The notes: generated by a model from the letters alone, not told the origin. A stretch of 29,541 bases of DNA from Pseudomonadota bacterium (GCA_023392975.1 JAEWNA010000211.1:1-29541), one strand, 5' to 3'; shown: positions 21,632-29,207, counted from the first letter of the stretch. A program made the numbers and translations.

Positions 21632-23323
21632 TCACTCGGAGCGGCTTTCCAGCTGCTCGCGCAGCAGCGCGCCCAGCTTGGTGGTGCCGCTGGCGGCGTC
21701 TGCAGAGGCCTTCTGGTACTCGGCCAGCGCTTCCTGGGTCTCGGCTTCGTCCTTCGCCTTGATCGACAGCTGCAGGGTGCGGCCCTTGCGGTCCATGCCG
21801 ACCAGCTTCGCCTCGATGGCGTCGCCGACCTTCAGGTGGTGGCTGGCGTCTTCGACGCGGTCGTAGCTGATGTCGCGGGCCGACACGTAACCCTCGATGC
21901 CGTCGCCCAGGTCGATGGTGGCACCCTTCGCGTCGACTTCCTTGACGGTGCCGGCGACCTTCGAGCCCTTCGGATGCGCGGCCATGAACTGGCCGAACGG
22001 ATCCTGCTCCAGCTGCTTCACGCCGAGGCTGATGCGCTCGCGTTCCGGATCGACGGCCAGGACCACGGCGTCCAGGTTGTCGCCCTTCTTGAAGTTGCGC
22101 ACCACGTCTTCGCCGGTGGTGTTCCAGCTCAGGTCCGACAGGTGGATCAGGCCGTCGATGCCGCCGTCCAGGCCGATGAAGATGCCGAAGTCGGTGATCG
22201 ACTTGATCTGGCCCGACACCTTGTCGTTCTTCTTGTGGGTCGCGGCGAAGGTTTCCCACGGGTTGCTGGTGCACTGCTTCATGCCCAGCGAGATGCGGCG
22301 ACGCTCCTCGTCCACGTCGAGGATCATCACTTCGACCTCGTCGCCCACCTGCACGACCTTGGACGGGTTGACGTTCTTGTTGGTCCAGTCCATCTCGGAC
22401 ACGTGCACCAAGCCTTCGACGCCCGGCTCGATCTCGACGAACGCGCCGTAATCGGTGACGTTCGAGACCTTGCCGAACATGCGGGTGTTGGCCGGGTAAC
22501 GACGGGCGATGTTGTCCCACGGATCCTCGCCCAGCTGCTTCAGGCCGAGGCTGACGCGGTTGCGCTCGCGGTCGTACTTGAGCACGCGCACTTCGAGTTC
22601 CTGCCCGACTTCGACCACTTCGGACGGATGACGGACGCGCTTCCACGCCATGTCGGTGATGTGCAGCAGGCCGTCGATGCCGCCGAGGTCCACGAACGCG
22701 CCGTAGTCGGTGAGGTTCTTGACCACGCCCTTGAGCTTGGCGCCCTCGACCAGCTTCTCGAGCAACTGCTCGCGCTCTTCCGAATGCTCGCTCTCGACCA
22801 CCGCACGGCGGGAGACGACGACATTGTTGCGCTTGCGGTCCAGCTTGATCAGCTTGAACTCGAGTTCCTTGCCTTCCAGGTACACCGGGTCGCGGACCGG
22901 GCGCACGTCGACCAGCGAGCCCGGCAGGAAGGCGCGGACGTCCTTGATGTCGACGGTGAAGCCGCCCTTGACCTTGCCGCTGATGCGGCCGGTGATGGTC
23001 TCGTTCTTCTCGAGGGCTTCCTCGAGCTCGTCCCACACCATGGCGCGCTTGGCCTTGTCGCGGGAGAGGATGGTTTCGCCGAAGCCGTTCTCGAGCGAGT
23101 CGAGGGCGACCTTGACGATGTCGCCGACGCCGACGTCGATCTCGCCGGCATCGTTACGGAACTGTTCGATGGGCACGATGCCCTCGGACTTCAGGCCGGC
23201 GTTGATGACCACCACGTCGTTGCGCACGTCGACGACGGTGCCGGTGACGATGGCGCCGGGCTTGAGCTTGGCCAGGTTGACGGTCTGGCTCTGTTCGAAC
23301 AGTTCTGCGAATGATTCGGTCAT
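21632..23323 (-). CDS. rpsA: 30S ribosomal protein S1
   Basis: S1 brings mRNA to the 30S subunit. The protein is 563 residues with six S1 (OB-fold) repeats, each with the GxVxxxxxxGxFV-type pattern, for example GAIVTGTVVDVRNDVVVI (repeat 1), GVVKNLTDYGAFVDLGG (repeat 3), GKVSNVTDYGAFVEIE (repeat 4) and GQIKSITDFGIFIGLDG (repeat 5). Repeats 1-2 are the divergent ribosome-binding ones. Start: ATG 23321-23323 (MTESFAELFEQS), the family N-terminus; the open frame to 23389 is too long. No Shine-Dalgarno sequence precedes it, as known for rpsA in other bacteria, where S1 represses its own translation. The 204-bp leader after cmk shows no other gene. Confidence 0.97.
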   Translation of the reverse strand: MTESFAELFEQSQTVNLAKLKPGAIVTGTVVDVRNDVVVINAGLKSEGIVPIEQFRNDAGEIDVGVGDIVKVALDSLENGFGETILSRDKAKRAMVWDELEEALEKNETITGRISGKVKGGFTVDIKDVRAFLPGSLVDVRPVRDPVYLEGKELEFKLIKLDRKRNNVVVSRRAVVESEHSEEREQLLEKLVEGAKLKGVVKNLTDYGAFVDLGGIDGLLHITDMAWKRVRHPSEVVEVGQELEVRVLKYDRERNRVSLGLKQLGEDPWDNIARRYPANTRMFGKVSNVTDYGAFVEIEPGVEGLVHVSEMDWTNKNVNPSKVVQVGDEVEVMILDVDEERRRISLGMKQCTSNPWETFAATHKKNDKVSGQIKSITDFGIFIGLDGGIDGLIHLSDLSWNTTGEDVVRNFKKGDNLDAVVLAVDPERERISLGVKQLEQDPFGQFMAAHPKGSKVAGTVKEVDAKGATIDLGDGIEGYVSARDISYDRVEDASHHLKVGDAIEAKLVGMDRKGRTLQLSIKAKDEAETQEALAEYQKASADAASGTTKLGALLREQLESRSE

Positions 23324-23527
23324 GGTGTTGAGTACTCGGTTGCTGACACAGACCGGCAGGTGCGTGGAAGGACACGCTGCGCGATCCACCCGTTGCGGGC
23401 CTGGCGGGATTGCCTGTGGCCGTGGTGAGTGTTGGGGACGGAAACACCGCCGCGACGCCTGCGCATCGCGACGGACCTTTGCCTGCTGTCTGGAACGCCT
23501 CTCGCGTCGCGCCCGAATCGACCCCGG

Positions 23528-24211
23528 TCAGTCGTGCATCGCCGGCACCAGGGCCAGCACACGTTCGACGACCGCTTCGATCCCGAGCCCGGTGGTGTCG
23601 ATGCAGACGGCGTCGTCCGCCGGCCTCAGGGGCGCCACCGCGCGGTTGGCATCGCGGGCATCGCGGGCGAGGATTTCCCGCAGCAGGTCGTCCAAGGTAA
23701 CCGAAACCCCCTTGTCTTTCAACTGCTTATACCGCCTCTGCGCCCGTTCCTCGGGGCTGGCGGTGAGAAAGACCTTGTAACGGGCGTCCGGAAAGATGAC
23801 CGTGCCCATGTCGCGACCGTCGGCGACCAGTCCGGGCGGGCGGCGGAAGGCCCGCTGGCGGTCGCGCAGCGCGGCCCGGACCTCGGGCACGGCGGCGATG
23901 GCCGAGGCCGCGGCGCCGGCGGTTTCGGTGCGCAGTTCGTCGGTGGCGTCGAGGTCGTTCACGATCACCCGCAGCTCGCCGTCCTCGCGGTCGAGGAACC
24001 CGATCCGGGTGTCGAAGGCGCAGCGGACCAGGGCCGCAGGGTCCGCCAGGTCGAGGTCGGCCCAGCCGGCGGCCACGCCGATCGCCCGGTACAGCGCCCC
24101 GGAGTCGAGGTAATGCCAGCCCAGCCGGGACGCGACCAGGCGGCTGATGGTGCCCTTGCCGGACCCCGAGGGCCCGTCGATGGTGAGGACTTCGGGGGGG
24201 GCGTCGGACAT
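23528..24211 (-). CDS. cmk: Cytidylate kinase
   Basis: Cmk phosphorylates CMP and dCMP with ATP. The 227-residue protein has the P-loop GPSGSGKGT (13-21), LDSGALYRA, the CMP-binding insert with D-G-R-D-M-G-T-V (VADGRDMGTVIFPDA) and the lid region ERAQRRYKQLKDKG. The start at ATG 24209-24211 (MSDAPPEVLTIDG) matches the family; the frame to 24412 is an overextension. A run of eight C on the coding strand lies in codons 4-7, yet the frame is intact. It precedes rpsA, the usual cmk-rpsA-ihfB order. Confidence 0.96.
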   Translation of the reverse strand: MSDAPPEVLTIDGPSGSGKGTISRLVASRLGWHYLDSGALYRAIGVAAGWADLDLADPAALVRCAFDTRIGFLDREDGELRVIVNDLDATDELRTETAGAAASAIAAVPEVRAALRDRQRAFRRPPGLVADGRDMGTVIFPDARYKVFLTASPEERAQRRYKQLKDKGVSVTLDDLLREILARDARDANRAVAPLRPADDAVCIDTTGLGIEAVVERVLALVPAMHD

Positions 24212-24240
24212 GCGGGACTCGGGCGGCGTGGGGGATCGGA

Positions 24241-24246
24241 ATTGTA
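24241..24246 (-). promoter_or_regulatory. -10 box of cmk
   Basis: Minus-strand GGTTACAATTCC holds TACAAT (24246-24241), 30 bp before the cmk start, giving a leader of about 23 bases. The GC-rich upstream region has no clear -35. Confidence 0.45.
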
Positions 24247-24295
24247 ACCGCCGCCCCGCCACGCCCGGCCCCGGACCCGCGGGCAATGCAACCAC

Positions 24296-24324
24296 TTGAA
24301 TGCGAAAAGAATTGCCGGCAGAAT
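24296..24324 (+). promoter_or_regulatory. Promoter of the L36 gene
   Basis: TTGAAT (24296-24301), exactly 17 bp, then CAGAAT (24319-24324). It faces away from the cmk promoter and would give a leader of about 80 bases before the L36 start. Confidence 0.5.
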
Positions 24325-24410
24325 AGCGGGCTGTTTCGTCGCCCGCGCCGTCATCCGCTTCCCGACAGGCGCGATCCTTACCGTCAACCGCATCATCGCC
24401 GAGGCTCCAC

Positions 24411-24536
24411 ATGAAGGTCCTGTCCTCCCTGAAGTCGGCGAAGGCCCGTCACCGCGACTGCAAGGTCGTTCGCCGCCGTGGCAAGGTCTTCGTGATCTGC
24501 AAGTCGAACCCCCGCTTCAAGGCGCGCCAGCGCTGA
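24411..24536 (+). CDS. ykgO: 50S ribosomal protein L36, type B (C-minus)
   Basis: A 41-residue ribosomal protein, MKVLSSLKSAKARHRDC and onward to NPRFKARQR, missed by length cut-offs. It is of the YkgO/type-B kind: only the cysteines of RHRDCK and VICK remain, so the four-ligand zinc site of standard RpmJ is missing. In E. coli this type is made under zinc shortage, while in xanthomonads it appears to be the regular L36 (from memory of related genomes). No zinc-regulator (Zur) box was recognised upstream. A hairpin terminator follows at 24581. Confidence 0.95.
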   Translation: MKVLSSLKSAKARHRDCKVVRRRGKVFVICKSNPRFKARQR

Positions 24537-24580
24537 AGCCGGACCGCGTGCCGCGATCGCATCGCGGCGACGACGGTGAA

Positions 24581-24607
24581 ACGAAGGCCGCCTCGCGCGG
24601 CCTTCGT
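24581..24607 (+). terminator. Terminator of the L36 gene
   Basis: ACGAAGGCCGC (24581-24591), loop CTCGC, GCGGCCTTCGT (24597-24607): a perfect 11-bp stem with A-rich upstream flank (GTGAA). The T-run is poor (CGTGTCC). The rest of the 248-bp gap to the next gene contains only a promoter-like box at 24719. Confidence 0.6.
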
Positions 24608-24718
24608 CGTGTCCGGGCGCCGGAAATCGTCGCGAGGCGACCGCGGGATCCGCGCATCGTCTTCGTCATGATCGATGCGACGTCGTTCCCGGGATCGCGC
24701 CCGCCATCGCGATGTGCT

Positions 24719-24724
24719 TACAAT
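24719..24724 (+). promoter_or_regulatory. -10 box for the small secreted protein and agmatine deiminase genes
   Basis: GTGCTTACAATCC contains TACAAT (24719-24724), 60 bp before the GTG start at 24785. A matching -35 is not clear. Confidence 0.45.
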
Positions 24725-24784
24725 CCGGTGCGCCGCGGACGTCACGCCCGCGACGTCCGCATTCACGCCTGAGGAGGTTCCCCC

Positions 24785-25114
24785 GTGCGCCATCTCCCCG
24801 CCGCCCTGATCGCCGCCGCGCTGCTCGCGGCCGCACCGCAGGCGTTCGCCGAAACCCTGCTGATCGACCGCGTCAAGCTCGAATCCGGCACCGCGATGCC
24901 CGCGCGCGGCATGCGCATGGCCGAGGTCGAGCGCCGCTTCGGCAAGCCCACCGAACGCCTCGACGCCCGCGGCGGCCAGAAGCGCCAGTGGCCGCAGATC
25001 AACCGCTGGACCTACCCCGACTTCGTCGTCTACTTCGAGAAGGACCGCGTCATCGACACCGTCCTGATCCGCGCCGTCAGCAACGAAGTCGGTCCGAAGC
25101 CCCCGATCCGGTAA
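24785..25114 (+). CDS. Small secreted protein of unknown function, SmpA/OmlA-like pattern
   Basis: A 109-residue protein that starts with GTG behind a strong ribosome-binding site (GAGGAGG, about 7 bases away). The first 22 residues form a signal peptide (RHLPAALIAAALLAAAPQAFA) with cleavage after AFA, so it should be periplasmic. The mature part (MRMAEVERRFGKPTERL, then WTYPDFVVYFEKDRVI) resembles the short alpha-beta-beta pattern of SmpA/OmlA (BamE-like) domains, but no lipobox is present. No named family was recognised. It ends 4 bp before the agmatine deiminase gene and is probably cotranscribed with it; a functional tie is not evident. Confidence 0.75.
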   Translation: MRHLPAALIAAALLAAAPQAFAETLLIDRVKLESGTAMPARGMRMAEVERRFGKPTERLDARGGQKRQWPQINRWTYPDFVVYFEKDRVIDTVLIRAVSNEVGPKPPIR

Positions 25115-25118
25115 TCCG

Positions 25119-26150
25119 ATGTCCCCGACGTATCGCTTTCCCGCGGAGTGGGAACCCCAGTCCGCGGTCCTGATCGCTTGGCCGCACTTCGACACCGACT
25201 GGGGCCCGCGCCTGGTCGATGTGGAGGAAACCTACATCGCCCTGGTCGCCGCGATCACCGCGCACGAACCGGCGGTGATCTGCGTCGTCGACGACGACCT
25301 GCAGACCTACGCCCAGGCCCGGCTCAGTTCGGCGCGGGTGGACATGGCCCGCGTGCGCTTCGTGGTGGTCGAGTACGACGACACCTGGCTGCGCGACAGC
25401 GGCCCGATCACGCTGCGCGGCCTCACCGGCCAGCGCCTGCTCGACTTCCGCTTCACCGGCTGGGGCGGCAAGTTCGAGGCCAGCCGCGACGATCGCCTGG
25501 TCGAGGCGCTGGTCGCACGGGGCCTGTTCCCGCAGGCCGAGCGCGTGGAGATCGATTTCGCGCTGGAAGGCGGCGGCATCGAGACCGATGGCGCCGGCAC
25601 CCTGCTGACCACCTGGCGCTGCCTGCACGAGCGCCATCCCGACGCGAGCCGCGCCGACCTGGCCGCGAAGCTCGCCGGCTGGCTGCGCCAGGAGCGGGTG
25701 CTGTGGCTGGACCATGGCTATCTCGAAGGCGACGACACCGATGCGCACATCGACACCCTCGCCCGGTTCGCCGCCGAGGACGCGATCGTCTACCAGGGCT
25801 GCGACGACGTCAGCGATACGCACTATCCCGAACTGCAGGCGATGGCCACCGAGCTGGCCGCGCTGCGCACGCGCGCCGGCAAGCCGTACCGGCTGTTCGC
25901 GCTGCCGTGGCCGCGACCGATCTACGACGACGGCCGCCGGCTCGCCGCGAGTTACGCCAATTTCCTGATCGTCGACGGCGCGGTGCTGATGCCGGCCTAC
26001 GGCGACCCCGCCGATGCGCGGGCGCAGGAGGTGATGGCCGAGGCCTTTCCGGGCCGCGAGATCGTGCCCGTGCCGTGCCGGCCGCTGATCTGGCAGAACG
26101 GCAGCCTGCACTGCATCACCATGCAACTGCCGGCAGGCGTGCTGGGCTGA
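25119..26150 (+). CDS. aguA: Agmatine deiminase
   Basis: AguA (peptidylarginine-deiminase family) converts agmatine to N-carbamoylputrescine and ammonia in the cytosol. The 343-residue protein shows the guanidine-binding block YDDTWLRDSGPI (about 87-98), GGKFEASRDD, EGGGIETDG (about 150-158), the catalytic H210 in TDAHID and the nucleophile C332 in GSLHCITMQLP. The start is immediate after the previous gene. The next step enzyme is encoded 87 bp downstream, making a two-step putrescine route from arginine-derived agmatine; arginine decarboxylase is not in the window. Confidence 0.95.
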   Translation: MSPTYRFPAEWEPQSAVLIAWPHFDTDWGPRLVDVEETYIALVAAITAHEPAVICVVDDDLQTYAQARLSSARVDMARVRFVVVEYDDTWLRDSGPITLRGLTGQRLLDFRFTGWGGKFEASRDDRLVEALVARGLFPQAERVEIDFALEGGGIETDGAGTLLTTWRCLHERHPDASRADLAAKLAGWLRQERVLWLDHGYLEGDDTDAHIDTLARFAAEDAIVYQGCDDVSDTHYPELQAMATELAALRTRAGKPYRLFALPWPRPIYDDGRRLAASYANFLIVDGAVLMPAYGDPADARAQEVMAEAFPGREIVPVPCRPLIWQNGSLHCITMQLPAGVLG

Positions 26151-26182
26151 CCGCATCGGTCGAGCCGCGGCGCGACCGGATC

Positions 26183-26210
26183 CATTGCAATGGCGGGCCG
26201 GGGCCCGCCC
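26183..26210. repeat. REP-like palindromic element between aguA and aguB
   Basis: A palindrome CATTGCAATG (26183-26192) is followed by GGCGGGCC-GG-GGCCCGCC (26192-26209), then CTACGAA. The second part resembles the TGGCGGGCC..GGCCCGCCCTAC elements scattered between genes of xanthomonads (recalled, not checked). It may be a mobile REP-type repeat or a processing hairpin. Confidence 0.5.
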
Positions 26211-26237
26211 TACGAAACCCGCTTCGTTGAGGTCGCG

Positions 26238-27122
26238 ATGAAGAACAAGACGCTCCCGGTCGCGCTGATCCAGGAAAAGAACCACGGCGACGCCACGGCC
26301 AACCTGGCCGTCATCGAGGACCGCGTCGGCGAGGCCGCGAAGCGCGGCGCGAAACTCGTGCTGCTGCAGGAACTGCACAACGGTGCCTACTTCTGCCAGC
26401 ACGAGTCGGTGGACGAATTCGATCTGGCCGAGCCGATCCCCGGCCCGAGCACCGAGCGTCTGTCGGCGCTGGCGAAAGCGCATGGCGTCGTGCTGGTCAG
26501 CTCGCTGTTCGAGCGCCGCGCCGCCGGCCTGTACCACAACACCGCGGTGGTCTTCGACGCCGACGGCCGCACCGCCGGCAAGTACCGCAAGATGCACATC
26601 CCGGACGACCCGGGTTTCTACGAGAAGTTCTACTTCACCCCGGGCGACCTCGGCTTCACCCCGATCGACACCTCGGTCGGCCGGCTCGGCGTGCTCGTGT
26701 GCTGGGACCAGTGGTATCCGGAAGCCGCGCGACTGATGGCTTTGGCCGGCGCGGAGCTGCTGCTCTACCCGACCGCGATCGGCTGGGACCCGTCCGACGA
26801 GCAGGCCGAACAGGACCGCCAGCGCGGCGCCTGGATCCTCAGCCACCGCGGCCATGCCGTCGCCAATGGCGTGCCGGTGCTGTCGTGCAACCGGGTCGGC
26901 CACGAGCCCTCGCCGCTGGGCGCGTCCGGCATCGACTTCTGGGGCAACAGCCACGTCCTCGGTCCGCAGGGCGAATTCATCGCCGAGGCCGGCACCGAGG
27001 CGACGATCCTCATGGCCGAGGTCGACATGGCCCGCAGCGAGCACGTGCGGCGGATCTGGCCGTTCCTGCGCGACCGCAGGATCGACGCCTACGGCGACTT
27101 GCTCAAGCGCTACCGGGATTGA
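26238..27122 (+). CDS. aguB: N-carbamoylputrescine amidase
   Basis: AguB (nitrilase superfamily) hydrolyses N-carbamoylputrescine to putrescine, CO2 and ammonia. The 294-residue protein has the Glu-Lys-Cys triad: E45 in LLQELHNGAYF, K118 in KYRKMHIPDDPGFYEKFYF and C155 in VCWDQWYPE. The Tyr/Phe-rich loop and the block AIGWDPSDEQ are typical of AguB rather than other nitrilases. Start: ATG 26238 (MKNKTLPVAL) with GAGG upstream; the longer frame from 26190 begins inside the palindromic repeat. It follows aguA. Confidence 0.95.
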   Translation: MKNKTLPVALIQEKNHGDATANLAVIEDRVGEAAKRGAKLVLLQELHNGAYFCQHESVDEFDLAEPIPGPSTERLSALAKAHGVVLVSSLFERRAAGLYHNTAVVFDADGRTAGKYRKMHIPDDPGFYEKFYFTPGDLGFTPIDTSVGRLGVLVCWDQWYPEAARLMALAGAELLLYPTAIGWDPSDEQAEQDRQRGAWILSHRGHAVANGVPVLSCNRVGHEPSPLGASGIDFWGNSHVLGPQGEFIAEAGTEATILMAEVDMARSEHVRRIWPFLRDRRIDAYGDLLKRYRD

Positions 27123-27168
27123 CCCGAGGCCCGGGCGACCTGGCGGACGCCGTCCGTCGCCCGCCGCT

Positions 27169-27200
27169 GGCATGAAACGAACGATCGTGCTATTCATGCC
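27169..27200 (+). promoter_or_regulatory. TetR operator overlapping the promoter of the downstream tetR gene
   Basis: GGCATGAA (27169-27176) and TTCATGCC (27193-27200) are perfect inverted repeats flanking ACGAACGA/TCGTGCTA; 13 of 16 positions pair about a centre at 27184.5. The promoter CTGGCA (27167-27172), 18 bp, TGC-TATTCA (-10 at 27191-27196) is covered by it. Autorepression by the gene that follows is the simple reading. Confidence 0.7.
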
Positions 27201-27203
27201 GCC

Positions 27204-27815
27204 ATGGTCATCCTTCCCGCCACCACCAAGGGCGCGGCTACCCGCGAGGCGATCCTCGACCGCGCCTACATGATCGCGGCCTCCGCGGGGCTGGAAGGGC
27301 TGTCGATCGGCCCGCTGGCCGATGCGGTGAACATGTCCAAGAGCGGCGTGTTCGCCCACTTCGGCTCCCGCGAGGAGCTGCAGCTGGCGGTGCTCGACCT
27401 CGCCGCCGATCGCTTCGGCGAACACACCCTGATCCCCGCCCTGTCCCGGCCGCGCGGGCTGCCGCGGCTGCGGGCCCTGCTGGCGAACTGGTTCGACTGG
27501 CTGCGTCGCGACCGCGGCGGCTGCCTGGTGCTGACCGCCGCCAGCGAATACGACGACCGGCCCGGCCCGCTGCGCGACCGCATGATCCACCACCACCTGC
27601 GCCTGCGGCAGATGGTGTCGCGGGCGGTCGCGATGGCGATCGAGAGCGGCGAACTGCGCGCCGACCTCGATCCCGAGCAGGCCGCCTTCGAGCTCAACAC
27701 CATCGCCCTGGCGGTCCAGCACGACATGGCGATCAGCGACCCCGACAGCGCCATGCAGCGCGGCGAGCGGATGCTGGAGCACCTGCTGGACTACTACGCC
27801 CCCCGGGCGTCCTGA
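27204..27815 (+). CDS. TetR-family transcriptional regulator
   Basis: A 203-residue TetR repressor with the N-terminal helix-turn-helix (about 12-58: REAILDRAYMIAASAGLEGL, then MSKSGVFAHFGSREEL) and an all-helical ligand domain (FDWLRRDRGGCLVLTAASEYDDRPG) of the TetR_C_13-like kind. The start ATG at 27204 lies right where transcription would begin, and no ribosome-binding site is visible, so the mRNA may be leaderless. It sits 26 bp before an alpha/beta hydrolase gene and a small membrane gene that it probably controls. The ligand is unknown. Confidence 0.88.
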   Translation: MVILPATTKGAATREAILDRAYMIAASAGLEGLSIGPLADAVNMSKSGVFAHFGSREELQLAVLDLAADRFGEHTLIPALSRPRGLPRLRALLANWFDWLRRDRGGCLVLTAASEYDDRPGPLRDRMIHHHLRLRQMVSRAVAMAIESGELRADLDPEQAAFELNTIALAVQHDMAISDPDSAMQRGERMLEHLLDYYAPRAS

Positions 27816-27841
27816 CTTCTCCCTTCCCCACGGAGTCCGCC

Positions 27842-28768
27842 ATGCGCTTGCCTCTCCGCAGGATTAGCACGACCGTTCGTACTAGCATGACCCTGCTCGG
27901 GCTTCGGATCGGCCTCGGCCTGGAAGCCCGGCTGAGGCCGGAGCACGCCACCGAGCTGGCGGCCCGGCTGTTCACCACGCCGCTGTCCTCCAGCCGGCGA
28001 CGTGCCCTCGCGGCGCCCGACACCGGCGCGATCGAGGAGCGCCTCGCGGTCGACGGGCTCGAACTGGCGCTCTACCGCTGGGGCGATCCGGCGACGACGC
28101 CGTACATCCTCTTCAGCCACGGCTGGTCCAGCCACGGCACGCGCATCGCGCCCTGGGTGGCGTCACTGCGCGCGGCCGGTTACGCGGTGGTCGCCTTCGA
28201 CCAGGCCGGGCACGGCAAGAGCGGCGGCGACCGCACCACCCTGCCCGATTTCGCCTGCCACCTGATGGCGGTGGCCCGGCGCTACGGGCCGGCGACGGCG
28301 GTGATCGGGCATTCGCTGGGCGGCGCGGCGACGGCGATCGCGCTGGCGAACGGCATGCAGGCGCAGCGCGCGGTGCTGATCGCGCCGGCGGCGGACGGCC
28401 TGGCGGCGATGGAGCGGTTCTGCCGCCTGCTGTGGCTGGACGCGCCGTTTGCGCGACGGATGGCGGCACTGTTCGAGCGCCGGACACGGGTGTCGGTGGA
28501 CGACCTGCAGGCGCATCGCTACGTCGCCGCGATCGGTCGCCCGGCGCTGATCGTCCACGACCTCGAAGACCGCGAAGTCCCGTGGCACGAGGGCGAGCGC
28601 TACGCACGGCTGTGGCCGGGCGCGCGCATGATCAGCACCCGCGGCTGCGGCCACAACCGGATCGCCGACGATCCGGGGGTGATCGCCGCGACGCTGCGCT
28701 TCCTGCGCGGAGAAGCGGTGGGCGAGCGCGTGGTGTCCTCGCCGAACCTGCCCTTCGGACTGGCTTGA
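27842..28768 (+). CDS. Alpha/beta hydrolase
   Basis: A 308-residue serine hydrolase of unknown substrate. Visible are the oxyanion region FSHGWSSHGTRI, the nucleophile elbow GHSLGGAA with S158, the acid in VHDLEDREVPW and the histidine in GCGHNRI. A short basic and hydrophobic N-terminus suggests possible membrane contact. Start: ATG 27842 has a ribosome-binding site (GGAG, 6 bases away); an in-frame ATG at 27887 begins at TLLGLRIGLG, closer to where related proteins begin, and an operator-like sequence lies between the two. If the second were used, that operator would be non-coding. It follows the TetR gene and is probably regulated by it. Confidence 0.85.
   Translation: MRLPLRRISTTVRTSMTLLGLRIGLGLEARLRPEHATELAARLFTTPLSSSRRRALAAPDTGAIEERLAVDGLELALYRWGDPATTPYILFSHGWSSHGTRIAPWVASLRAAGYAVVAFDQAGHGKSGGDRTTLPDFACHLMAVARRYGPATAVIGHSLGGAATAIALANGMQAQRAVLIAPAADGLAAMERFCRLLWLDAPFARRMAALFERRTRVSVDDLQAHRYVAAIGRPALIVHDLEDREVPWHEGERYARLWPGARMISTRGCGHNRIADDPGVIAATLRFLRGEAVGERVVSSPNLPFGLA
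27862..27884 (-). promoter_or_regulatory. Second copy of the TetR operator, inverted, at the start of the hydrolase gene
   Basis: On the minus strand ACGAACGGTCGTGCTAATC (27880-27862) matches ACGAACGATCGTGCTATTC of the first operator at 17 of 19 positions. As a palindrome it is TAGCACGA-CCGT-TCGTACTA (27865-27884) with 7 of 8 half-site matches. It flanks the tetR gene in opposite orientation to the first copy. Confidence 0.6.
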
Positions 28769-28778
28769 GGCGGCGCCG

Positions 28779-29207
28779 ATGATCTCGATCCTCGCCGCCC
28801 TGTCCGTCGCCACCGGCGCCGGTATCGTCGCCCTGCTCGGCACCCTCCATCTCTATCTGACCTTCGTCGGCGAGCGGCTGCATCCCCGCGACTACGGCCT
28901 GCGCCAGGCCATGGACGCCGTGCCGCTGGTGCTGACCCGGCAGACCACGGTCTGGCGCGCCTGGATCGGCTTCAACGCCAGCCACAGCCTCGGCGCGATG
29001 CTGTTCGGCGCGCTTTACCTGCATCTGGCGCTGGTCCGGCCCGAGGTACTGCGCGACTCCGCCTTCCTCGACCTGCTCGGCGCCGGCTATCTCGCCGCGA
29101 TGGCGGCGCTCGCCCGGCGCTACTGGTTCCGCACGCCTTTCCGCGGCGTGGTGCTGGCGGGCGCGCTGTACGCGATCGGGATCGTGGCGCTGCGCCTGCC
29201 GGGATAG
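28779..29207 (+). CDS. Small four-helix membrane protein (LIC_13387-like)
   Basis: A 142-residue inner-membrane protein with about four helices (about 4-30, 65-88, 98-112, 122-139). The features HLYLTFVGERLHPRD and WRAWIGFNASHSLGAMLFGALYLHLA match a family of unknown function seen in many proteobacteria (LIC_13387-type). It begins 10 bp after the hydrolase stop, so the TetR, hydrolase and this gene likely form one operon. No catalytic motif is evident. Confidence 0.75.
   Translation: MISILAALSVATGAGIVALLGTLHLYLTFVGERLHPRDYGLRQAMDAVPLVLTRQTTVWRAWIGFNASHSLGAMLFGALYLHLALVRPEVLRDSAFLDLLGAGYLAAMAALARRYWFRTPFRGVVLAGALYAIGIVALRLPG

Noticed and set aside
24194..24201. Run of eight G (C on the coding strand) at the start of cmk as a phase-variation tract
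   Set aside because: The reading frame is intact and cmk is a housekeeping gene before rpsA; switching it off would be costly and there is no sign of variation.
25077..27782. 901-residue open frame antisense to aguA and aguB
   Set aside because: Shadow of two well-identified genes and of part of tetR; composition is typical of antisense frames in GC-rich DNA.
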